Positions 57,608-64,000 of a DNA stretch of 64,000 nt are shown in pieces. The stretch covers positions 1 through 64,000 of the forward strand of contig QFPO01000011.1 in the NCBI GenBank assembly GCA_003241385.1, given 5' to 3'. The DNA comes from Rhodanobacter denitrificans. GTDB lineage: Bacteria > Pseudomonadota > Gammaproteobacteria > Xanthomonadales > Rhodanobacteraceae. Both the position numbers and the translations under genes were made by a program. Under the pieces are notes generated by a model, which searched no databases, had not been told where the DNA came from, and was given only the letters and a program-made list of their open reading frames with translations. Each line of letters starts with the position of its first letter. Position 1 is the stretch's first letter.

Positions 57608-57741
57608 CGTCGGTGTCCTGCGGTTTCGGTGGGAAAGGGAAAACCGCGATTATAGCCGTCCATACCGGTTTGGAGGCCGCCGGCCCGGTGCGCGCGGCCC
57701 GCAATGCTAGAATCGGCGCGTCTTTCCCGATCCGTCGGTCC

Positions 57742-59067
57742 ATGCTGGGGAACCTGCTTTACCTTCTCGCCGCGCTGCTGCTGGTCTTGTTGAACGGCTT
57801 CTTCGTCGCGGCCGAATTCGCTCTGGTCAAGTTGCGCCACACCCAAGCCGCCGGTCTGGCGGCACGCCACGGCTGGCGCGGCCGCGTGCTGCTGAACGTC
57901 CACGAGCACCTCGACGCGTACCTGTCGGCCTGCCAGCTCGGCATCACGCTGTCGTCGCTGGGCCTGGGCTGGATCGGCGAGCCGGCGTTCGCGAGCCTGC
58001 TCGAGCCGCTGTTCACGCGCTTCGAGGTGAGCCCGGAGACCTCGCACATCATCGCGTTCGTGATCGCGTTCACCGTGATCTCGTACCTGCACATCGTGCT
58101 CGGCGAGCTGGCGCCCAAGTCGATGGCGATTCGCCGGCCCGAGCGCATGTCGCTGTGGACGGCCGCGCCGCTGTACGCGTTCTACTGGGTGATGTATCCG
58201 GCGATCTGGCTGCTCAACGCCAGCGCCAACCGCATCCTGCGCAGCGCCGGCCTGGACACCCACAACGAGGAGCAGCAGTACAGCAGCGACGAGCTCAAGC
58301 TGATCCTGCACGCCAAGCGCGCCGCGCGCAGCGGCCGGCCGGTCGGCGAGGAGTTCGTGATGATGAGTCACGCGCTCGAGCTGCCCGAGCTCGTCGCCGG
58401 CGACCTGATGCGCACGCGCGACCAGCTGGCCTATCTGCACCAGGGCATGTCGCTGGAGGAAGTGCTCGCCTCGTTCCGGACCGCGCGCTACAGCCGGTAT
58501 CCGTGGTTCGACGAGGAAGAGGAGACCGTCCTGGGCATTCTGCACGTCAAGGACCTGCTGCAGGCGCTGACCGAGAACGACGGCCGCGTGCAGGACATTC
58601 CGTCGCTGCTGCGCCCGTCGGTGACGGTGCCGCTCGAGGCGCCGGTGCTCGACATCCTCAAGCGCTTCCGCACCGGACATACGCACATCGCGCTGTGCGC
58701 CGAGGAATCGGGCCGCATCGTCGGCTTCTTCACGATGGAAGACGTCATCGAGGTCATCGTCGGCGACATCGAGGACGAGCACCGCCGCGCCGGCCCCGGC
58801 GCCGTGCAGAAGGCCGCCGACGGCTCGTTCTCGATCTCCGGCGGCCTGCCGATCTTCCGGCTCGAGCGCATGCTCGAACGCGACATTCCGGCGCCGGCCC
58901 ACATCAATTCGGTGGGCGGCCTGATCATCGACCGGCTCGAGCGCCTGCCCACCGAGGGCGAGACGCTCGGCTTCGACGATTTCGACCTGATCGTGCGAAA
59001 GATGCAGGGCGCGCGCATCAAGACCATCACCGTGCAGCCCAAGACGACAACGGAAACCACCCCATGA
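57742..59067 (+). CDS. CNNM/CBS-domain transporter-like protein (CorC/HlyC family)
   Basis: A 441-residue inner-membrane protein. The CNNM (DUF21) domain with three to four helices (~1-190) includes GFFVAAEFALVKLR and LGELAPKSMAI. A CBS pair (~210-335, VMRTRDQ-like and GRIVGFFTMEDVIEVIVGDI) and a CorC_HlyC domain (~350-435, LERMLERDIPAPAHINSVGG) follow. These proteins are linked to Mg2+/Co2+ export, and older annotations call them haemolysins. The start at 57742 precedes the first helix. The stop overlaps the purB start (ATGA). Confidence 0.92.
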   Translation: MLGNLLYLLAALLLVLLNGFFVAAEFALVKLRHTQAAGLAARHGWRGRVLLNVHEHLDAYLSACQLGITLSSLGLGWIGEPAFASLLEPLFTRFEVSPETSHIIAFVIAFTVISYLHIVLGELAPKSMAIRRPERMSLWTAAPLYAFYWVMYPAIWLLNASANRILRSAGLDTHNEEQQYSSDELKLILHAKRAARSGRPVGEEFVMMSHALELPELVAGDLMRTRDQLAYLHQGMSLEEVLASFRTARYSRYPWFDEEEETVLGILHVKDLLQALTENDGRVQDIPSLLRPSVTVPLEAPVLDILKRFRTGHTHIALCAEESGRIVGFFTMEDVIEVIVGDIEDEHRRAGPGAVQKAADGSFSISGGLPIFRLERMLERDIPAPAHINSVGGLIIDRLERLPTEGETLGFDDFDLIVRKMQGARIKTITVQPKTTTETTP

Positions 59068-60434
59068 GCGACACCGCCGCCCTCTTCGCCCTGTCGCCGC
59101 TCGACGGCCGCTACGCCGCCAAGGCCGAGCCGCTGCGGCCGATCTTCAGCGAGTTCGGCCTGATGCACCGGCGCGTCCGCGTCGAGATCGAATGGCTGCT
59201 CGCGCTGTCGCGCGAGCCGGCGATCGCCGAGGTCGCACCGCTGCCGGACGACGCGCGGGCGCGCCTGCTCGCGATCGGCGAGACGTTCTCGGCCGCCGAC
59301 GGCGAACGCATCAAGGCGATCGAGCGCGAGACCAACCACGACGTCAAGGCCGTGGAGTACCTGATCAAGGAGAAGATCGGGGACGATCCGACGCTCGGCG
59401 CCGCCAAGGAATTCGTGCATTTCGCGTGCACCAGCGAGGACATCAACAACCTCGCCTACGCGCTGATGCTGCGCGACGCGCGCGACGGCGTGCTGATCCC
59501 GGCGCTGGACCGGCTGACCGATCTGCTGCGTGGACTCGCGCACGATCTGGCCGCCCAGCCGATGCTCTCGCGCACGCACGGCCAGACCGCTTCGCCGACC
59601 ACGCTCGGCAAGGAGATCGCCAACGTCGTCGCGCGGCTCGAGCGCCAGCGCCGCCAGCTGGCCGCGGTCGAGCTGACCGGCAAGATCAATGGCGCGGTCG
59701 GCAACTACAACGCCCATCTGATCGCGTATCCGGACGTGGACTGGCCGGCGTTCGCGCAGCGCTTCGTCGAGGGCCTGGGCCTGGTCTTCAATCCGTACAC
59801 GACCCAGATCGAGCCGCACGACTGCGTCGCCGAGATCGGCGACGCGATCCGCCGCATCAATACGATCCTGATCGACTTCGCGCGCGACGTCTGGGGCTAC
59901 ATCTCGCTCGGCTACTTCCGCCAGGCGCTCAAGGCCGGCGAAGTCGGCTCCTCGACGATGCCGCACAAGGTCAATCCGATCGACTTCGAGAACGCCGAGG
60001 GCAACTTCGGCGTCGCCAATGCGCTGTTCGAGCATTTCGGCGCGAAGCTGCCGATCAGCCGCTGGCAGCGTGACCTGACCGACTCGACGGTGCTGCGCGC
60101 GCTCGGCACCGCGTTCGGCCACACGCTGATCGCGCTCGACGCGCTGGCCAAGGGCATCGGCAAGCTCAAGGTCGATCCGGCGCGCCTGGACGCGGACCTC
60201 GACGCCAGCTGGGAAGTGCTCGGCGAGGCCGTGCAGACCGTCATGCGCCGCTACGGCCTGCCCAATCCGTACGAGCAGCTCAAGGCGCTGACGCGTGGCC
60301 AGGGCATCGGTCGCGACGCGCTGCGCCGCTTCGTCGACGGCCTGGATCTGCCCGAGGACGCCAAGGCCCGGCTGCGCGAGCTGACGCCGGCGACCTATCG
60401 CGGCCTGGCCGATACGCTGGCGCGCGCGGTCTGA
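59064..60434 (+). CDS. purB: Adenylosuccinate lyase
   Basis: A 456-residue enzyme acting twice in purine synthesis (SAICAR to AICAR; adenylosuccinate to AMP). It belongs to the E. coli-type group: MSDTAALFALSPLDGRYA N-terminus, FVHFACTSEDINN, SRTHGQTASPTTLGKE (catalytic His) and the signature GSSTMPHKVNPIDFEN. Length is normal. It is coupled to the CNNM gene by a 4-nt overlap, probably a chance pairing. Confidence 0.97.
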   Translation: MSDTAALFALSPLDGRYAAKAEPLRPIFSEFGLMHRRVRVEIEWLLALSREPAIAEVAPLPDDARARLLAIGETFSAADGERIKAIERETNHDVKAVEYLIKEKIGDDPTLGAAKEFVHFACTSEDINNLAYALMLRDARDGVLIPALDRLTDLLRGLAHDLAAQPMLSRTHGQTASPTTLGKEIANVVARLERQRRQLAAVELTGKINGAVGNYNAHLIAYPDVDWPAFAQRFVEGLGLVFNPYTTQIEPHDCVAEIGDAIRRINTILIDFARDVWGYISLGYFRQALKAGEVGSSTMPHKVNPIDFENAEGNFGVANALFEHFGAKLPISRWQRDLTDSTVLRALGTAFGHTLIALDALAKGIGKLKVDPARLDADLDASWEVLGEAVQTVMRRYGLPNPYEQLKALTRGQGIGRDALRRFVDGLDLPEDAKARLRELTPATYRGLADTLARAV

Positions 60435-60478
60435 CCGCGCACGCGGTTCGATCCGATCCGGTCGATCCGATTGGAGGG

Positions 60479-60500
60479 GCTGCCGGCGCGATCCGGCAGC
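60479..60500. terminator. Hairpin between purB and fur
   Basis: GCTGCCGG/CCGGCAGC arms with a 6-nt loop lie between the convergent purB and fur stops. No T-run is present. Confidence 0.4.
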
Positions 60501-60507
60501 CGGCCGC

Positions 60508-60915
60508 TCAGCGCTTCTTCTTGGCCCTGACGTACAGGACCAGGCTGTGCTCTTCGAGGATGTAGCCGTAGCGGTCGGCGATCTCGTGCTGGAGCCGCTC
60601 GATCTCTTCGCTGGTGAACTCGATGACCTTGCCGGTATCGACGTCGACCATGTGGTCGTGGTGCTTGCCGCGGTCGAGCTCGTAGACCGCCTGCCCGCCC
60701 TCGAAGTTGTGCTTGAGCACCAGGCCGGCCGCCTCGAACTGGGTCAGGACGCGGTAGATCGTCGCCAGACCGATGTCCTCGTCGCTCTCGAGCAGCTTGC
60801 GGTAGATGTCCTCGGCACTGAAGTGCTTGCCGTCCCCGTCTTCGAGGATGGACAGAATCCGCATGCGCGGGTGCGTCACCTTCAATCCCGCTCGGCGCAG
60901 GTCGGTGGTTTCCAT
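60508..60915 (-). CDS. fur: Ferric uptake regulator
   Basis: A 135-residue iron-responsive repressor. The winged helix is in LRRAGLKVTHPRMRILSIL and GLATIYRVLTQFEAAGLV; the metal-site segment is ELDRGKHHDHMVDVDTGKVIEF. It lacks the C-terminal CxxC pairs of the Zur at 5125, and in place of the usual CxxC of many Fur proteins reads VDVDTG, as in Xanthomonadales/Pseudomonas Fur. It is divergent from bamE, the standard gammaproteobacterial arrangement. Confidence 0.95.
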   Translation of the reverse strand: METTDLRRAGLKVTHPRMRILSILEDGDGKHFSAEDIYRKLLESDEDIGLATIYRVLTQFEAAGLVLKHNFEGGQAVYELDRGKHHDHMVDVDTGKVIEFTSEEIERLQHEIADRYGYILEEHSLVLYVRAKKKR

Positions 60916-61035
60916 GGTCGTCCTCCGGTGTACTGGCCGGCTGCCGGGTGCTACTGAGCAGGAGGCGGGCCAAGGTGCGTTAACGAGCGCTAGTGTATCA
61001 TCCGGCCGCTTTGTTCACTGTCGGGTAGCCCGCGC

Positions 61036-61458
61036 ATGCGCACCATCCTCGTCGCCGTCCTCTGTCTGGCCGCTCTCAGCGGCTGCGGCTTGATCTACAA
61101 GCTCGACGTGCAGCAGGGCAATCTGTTCGACAAGGAAACCGTCGATTCGCTCAAGACCGGCATGTCCAAGCGCCAGGTGCTGCTGGTCATGGGCTCGCCG
61201 TCGGTGATCAGCCCGTTCGACCAGGACCGCTGGGACTACGTCTCCTCGATCCGCCGCGGCCGCGGCAAGATGGAGAGCAAGGATCTGACGCTGTATTTCG
61301 AGAACGACGCGCTGGTCAAGGTCGAAGGCGACTACTTCCCTGAGGATGCCGACCAGCTGATCAAGGACGCGCGCAAGTTCAAGCGCCAGTACCCCGACGA
61401 GAAGCGCCCGAAGGAAGAGCGCCCGAGCCAGGGCGGCGGCGACCAGCGTCAGGGCTGA
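61036..61458 (+). CDS. bamE: Outer-membrane assembly lipoprotein BamE
   Basis: A 140-residue lipoprotein of the BAM complex that folds outer-membrane proteins. The lipobox is LSGC (Cys 17). The SmpA/OmlA domain holds LKTGMSKRQVLLVMGSPSV and YVSSIRRGRGKMESKDLTLYF. The C-terminal ~25 residues are a charged tail (KRPKEERPSQGGG). It is divergent from fur and convergent with rnfH, which it overlaps by 10 nt. Confidence 0.95.
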   Translation: MRTILVAVLCLAALSGCGLIYKLDVQQGNLFDKETVDSLKTGMSKRQVLLVMGSPSVISPFDQDRWDYVSSIRRGRGKMESKDLTLYFENDALVKVEGDYFPEDADQLIKDARKFKRQYPDEKRPKEERPSQGGGDQRQG

Positions 61459-61733
61459 GCGCGGCGCGCCTTCTCGACGCGCCGCCGGCGCGCGTCCTTC
61501 GGGTCGACCTGGAGCGGCCGGTAGATCTCGACGCGATCGCCGTCGCCGAGCACGGTGTCGGGCCGCGCCGGCTTCGACCAGATGCCAACGCTCAGCGAAC
61601 GCCAGGCGATCCGGCAGGCCGCATCGACGCCGCTCGCATCGAGCGCCTCGGCCAGCGTGGTGCCGGGAGCGACCTCATGCCGGACCAGGTACTGGCACTC
61701 CGCATCGAGATAGGCGATCTCGACGCTCAGCAT
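61449..61733 (-). CDS. rnfH: RnfH-family ubiquitin-like protein
   Basis: A 94-residue UPF0125/RnfH protein with a beta-grasp fold: MLSVEIAYLDAECQYLVRHEV at the start, then GIWSKPARPDTVLGDGDRVEIYRPL, the hallmark, and the tail DPKDARRRRVEKARR. In many gammaproteobacteria it follows ratA, as here. The ATG at 61733 fits family starts; an ATG at 61751 would overlap ratA by 14 nt. The exact function is unclear. Confidence 0.9.
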   Translation of the reverse strand: MLSVEIAYLDAECQYLVRHEVAPGTTLAEALDASGVDAACRIAWRSLSVGIWSKPARPDTVLGDGDRVEIYRPLQVDPKDARRRRVEKARRAQP

Positions 61734-61737
61734 CGGC

Positions 61738-62169
61738 TCAGCCGTAGACATCGCGCGCGACGCGGCAGAAATCGTCGACCATGCGGTCGGCCAGGCCCTG
61801 GAAGCCCAGGCGCAGCGCGGCACCGGCGAGGCGGCTGGCGAACTCGAAATCGAGCGTCAGCGAGACCTTCGATCCGGCCTCGCCGAGCGCCTGGAAGGTC
61901 CAGACGCCTTCGAGCGTCTTGAACGGCCCGTCGACGAAACGCATCTGGATGCGGTCCGGCGGCAGATTGAGGTTGCGCGTCGTGAACGACTGCACCAGCC
62001 CGGCCAGGCGCAGATCGAGCCGCGCGGTGATGCCGCTCTCGTCGCGCTCGAGCACCTGCGCCGCCGAGCACCAGCGAAAGCGGCTCGGGTATGCTTCGAC
62101 GTCGTTGACGAGGTCGAACATCTGCCGGGGCGAGTAGCGGACCAGTGCGCTGCGGCTGATGTGGGTCAC
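61738..62169 (-). CDS. ratA: RatA-type START/COQ10-domain protein
   Basis: A 143-residue START-like protein (polyketide cyclase/COQ10 family). It begins with a GTG start, VTHISRSALVRYSPRQMFDLV, then NDVEAYPSRFRWCSAAQVLE, FTTRNLNLPPDRI and the C-terminal DFEFASRLAGAALRLGFQ. In E. coli RatA was reported to block 70S assembly, while close homologues bind quinones (COQ10-like). The pair with rnfH and the divergent smpB are conserved synteny. The protein is predicted to be cytosolic. Confidence 0.92.
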   Translation of the reverse strand: MTHISRSALVRYSPRQMFDLVNDVEAYPSRFRWCSAAQVLERDESGITARLDLRLAGLVQSFTTRNLNLPPDRIQMRFVDGPFKTLEGVWTFQALGEAGSKVSLTLDFEFASRLAGAALRLGFQGLADRMVDDFCRVARDVYG

Positions 62170-62250
62170 ACGAAAGCTCCGGAAAAAAACCTATCTCAAC
62201 ACGCACGGAACGGAACACCGGCACCGGCGACCAGCGGCAGTGTAACCAAG

Positions 62251-62739
62251 ATGGCCAAACAGAAAGACACCGAAAAAGGCGGCGGCACGATCGCGCTGAA
62301 CAAGCGCGCGCGCCACGACTATCACATCGACGAACGCTACGAGGCCGGCATCGCGCTGCAGGGCTGGGAGCTCAAGAGCCTGCGCGCCGGCCGGCTCAAC
62401 TTCGGCGACGCCTACGCGATCGTGCGCAACGGCGAGATCTTCCTGTTCGGCGCGTCGATCGTGCCGCTGATTTCGGCGTCCACGCACGTCGTCGCCGAGG
62501 ACCGGCGCACGCGCAAGCTGCTGCTGCACCGTGCCGAGATCGACAAACTGATCGGCGCCGTCGAGCGCAAGGGCTACACGATCGTCCCGACCGCCGTGTA
62601 CTGGAAGAAGAACAAGGTCAAGGTCGAGATCGGCCTGGCGCGCGGCAAGCAGGACCACGACAAGCGCAACGCCGAGAAGGAACGCGACTGGAATCGCGAG
62701 AAGCAGCGCACGATGCGCGCGCACAACAAGGCCGCCTGA
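62251..62739 (+). CDS. smpB: SsrA-binding protein (tmRNA partner)
   Basis: A 162-residue OB-fold protein that brings tmRNA to stalled ribosomes. It shows IALNKRARHDYHIDERYEAG, LQGWELKSLRAGRLNFGDAY, and the basic C-terminal tail needed for decoding (KQDHDKRNAEKERDWNREKQR). The start at 62251 is preceded only by a weak ribosome site. It lies 96 nt upstream of ssrA. Confidence 0.96.
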   Translation: MAKQKDTEKGGGTIALNKRARHDYHIDERYEAGIALQGWELKSLRAGRLNFGDAYAIVRNGEIFLFGASIVPLISASTHVVAEDRRTRKLLLHRAEIDKLIGAVERKGYTIVPTAVYWKKNKVKVEIGLARGKQDHDKRNAEKERDWNREKQRTMRAHNKAA

Positions 62740-62835
62740 ACGCGGCGGCCGCTCGTGGCGGCTGGATGGCGGCCAACTGCTTGAGATGACGGCCGCCGCC
62801 CTCATCTGATGCAGCGTGCTAGGATGCACGACCCC

Positions 62836-63191
<356 letters not shown>

Positions 63192-63198
63192 CTACCGA

Positions 63199-63226
63199 GG
63201 GCCTGGATGATCTCCAGGCCCTTTTC
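63199..63226 (+). terminator. Intrinsic terminator of ssrA
   Basis: The stem GGGCCTGGA/TCCAGGCCC is followed by a T-rich tract (TTTTCTTT), 8 nt past the tmRNA 3' end. Confidence 0.9.
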
Positions 63227-63519
63227 TTTGCCTGAATCGCCGCGCGCGCGTGGGCAGTGAGCCGATCAGGGCGACTTCGCGGGACGTCTGATGGGGATCA
63301 GTTGCGCGATGACGCTCGCGCCTTCATCCCGTCTGACGATGCCCCAAGACCGGGGCACCGCAGGTGTGTGGCTAGCCGACAGAAGCGCAAAAGAACGGCC
63401 CTCCGGGCCGTCGTGGCGATCAGCCGTCATCCTCGCCAAATAAAAGTCTTCTTTCATAATGGCCAATAGAATTAAAGGATGGTTTAATAAAACTCGTCGC
63501 AGTGAAAGTCGATCATCGG
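63227..63519. other. Region between ssrA and the Fic gene
   Basis: No known gene is present. 63430-63500 is strikingly AT-rich. A 49-codon frame at 63459-63608 (MANRIKGWFNKTRR...) starts there and runs out of frame into the Fic gene; it may be a truncated older gene. The AT-rich part probably holds the Fic promoter. Confidence 0.4.
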
Positions 63520-64000
63520 ATGAACCGACGCACCGGTACCTACGCAATCTCCACGACCTTGGGCGAATCGGTTCGTGCTTTCGTGCCGCATCCGCTTCCG
63601 CCTGCTGACCCGCCCATGATGGCGGCGTCCTTCGCTGAGCTGAACTGGCAGGCGGAACTGGCGTTGGCGCGGCTGTCGGGCATATCGGGACTGGTGCCGT
63701 CGGTGGACTGGCTGCTCTACGGCGCCGTCCGCAAGGAAGCCTTGCTCACCTCGCAAATCGAGGGCACGCAGGCGACCTTGACCGATCTGTTCGACGAGGA
63801 AGCTGGCCTCAAGATCGGCAACACCGACGATGTGGCTGAAGTCACCCACTACCTGCGTGCGTTCCGCCTGGTGCAGGAGCAGATGCGCGACCCGAATGCC
63901 CTGCCGATCAGCATTCGCCTGCTGTGCGACGCGCACCGGTTGCTGCTCGATGGCGCCCGCGGCGCGGGCAAGCAGCCGGGCGAGTTGCGGCGTTCGCAAA
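63520..64000 (+). CDS. Fic-family protein, N-terminal part (cut by window end)
   Basis: An open frame of 160 codons continues past the window. It begins MNRRTGTYAISTTLGE and contains LSGISGLVPSVDWLLYGAVR. The class II Fic inhibitory motif T-x-x-x-E-G follows at 77-82 (TSQIEGTQATLTDLF), then VAEVTHYLRAFRLVQ and the beginning of the Fic core (LPISIRLLCDAHRLLLDGARG). The HPFxxGNGR active site would lie beyond the edge. Fic enzymes AMPylate target proteins; stand-alone ones of this type are often mobile. It lies 330 nt downstream of ssrA. Confidence 0.88.
   Translation, partial: MNRRTGTYAISTTLGESVRAFVPHPLPPADPPMMAASFAELNWQAELALARLSGISGLVPSVDWLLYGAVRKEALLTSQIEGTQATLTDLFDEEAGLKIGNTDDVAEVTHYLRAFRLVQEQMRDPNALPISIRLLCDAHRLLLDGARGAGKQPGELRRSQ

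Overview
The window is GC-rich chromosomal DNA of a gammaproteobacterium, most likely of the Xanthomonadales (Lysobacterales). A Rhodanobacteraceae- or Lysobacter-like lineage fits best. The grounds are a TgpA/DUF58/MoxR operon, a pilA-pilB-pilC-pilD type IV pilus locus with a sigma-54 promoter, a divergent fur/bamE pair next to rnfH-ratA-smpB-ssrA, and a short hairpin repeat of the type common in that order. The family placement is an inference; no rRNA is present. Because the DNA is so GC-rich, many long antisense open frames exist; the genes listed here were chosen by protein-family content, start sites and operon fit.

Layout. 0.3-0.7 kb: a small ribosomal protein (bTHX type) followed by three tandem terminators. 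0.7-5.6 kb: an apparent zinc-homeostasis cluster with a CDF exporter, a MerC-like membrane protein, a divergent TonB-dependent receptor with His/Asp-rich loops, a Zur-like operator and a Zur-type repressor. 5.6-10.7 kb: zinc-ribbon membrane protein, gltX, uvrB, a lone GspH/FimT pseudopilin and tRNA-Asn. 11-13.6 kb: an exported alpha/beta hydrolase with two good starts, small proteins and a Slp lipoprotein. 13.7-21.8 kb: MoxR-DUF58-TgpA operon, a GT39-like glycosyltransferase, and a DUF898-M48 protease pair. 21.9-25 kb: etfAB and an ATP-grasp enzyme. 25-31.1 kb: a signalling operon (hybrid kinase with three receiver domains, CheR, CheB, receiver-GGDEF) translationally coupled to the ATP-grasp gene.

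31-41 kb is the accessory part. It holds several unrecognised small genes, an exported intradiol dioxygenase interrupted by an in-frame TAG, and a 1574-residue secreted RHS/YD-repeat protein. The RHS gene is followed at 2 nt by a previously uncalled 46-codon membrane-protein ORF. The ends of the RHS gene and its flanks are clearly AT-richer than the rest, which suggests acquired DNA. The type IV pilus genes follow at 40-45 kb.

45.5-50 kb: a two-gene RND efflux system without an outer-membrane factor. 50.2-52.3 kb: an aldo/keto reductase divergent from an AraC regulator. 52.4-55 kb: a YtrA-type GntR/ABC transporter operon that starts with a small exported protein and carries a palindromic operator over its promoter. 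55-61 kb: a proline-rich exported protein, fumC, a CNNM/CBS transporter-like protein and purB. 60.5-63.2 kb: fur, bamE, rnfH, ratA, smpB and the tmRNA gene. The window ends in a Fic-domain gene just downstream of ssrA, a classic island integration site; it is cut by the window edge.
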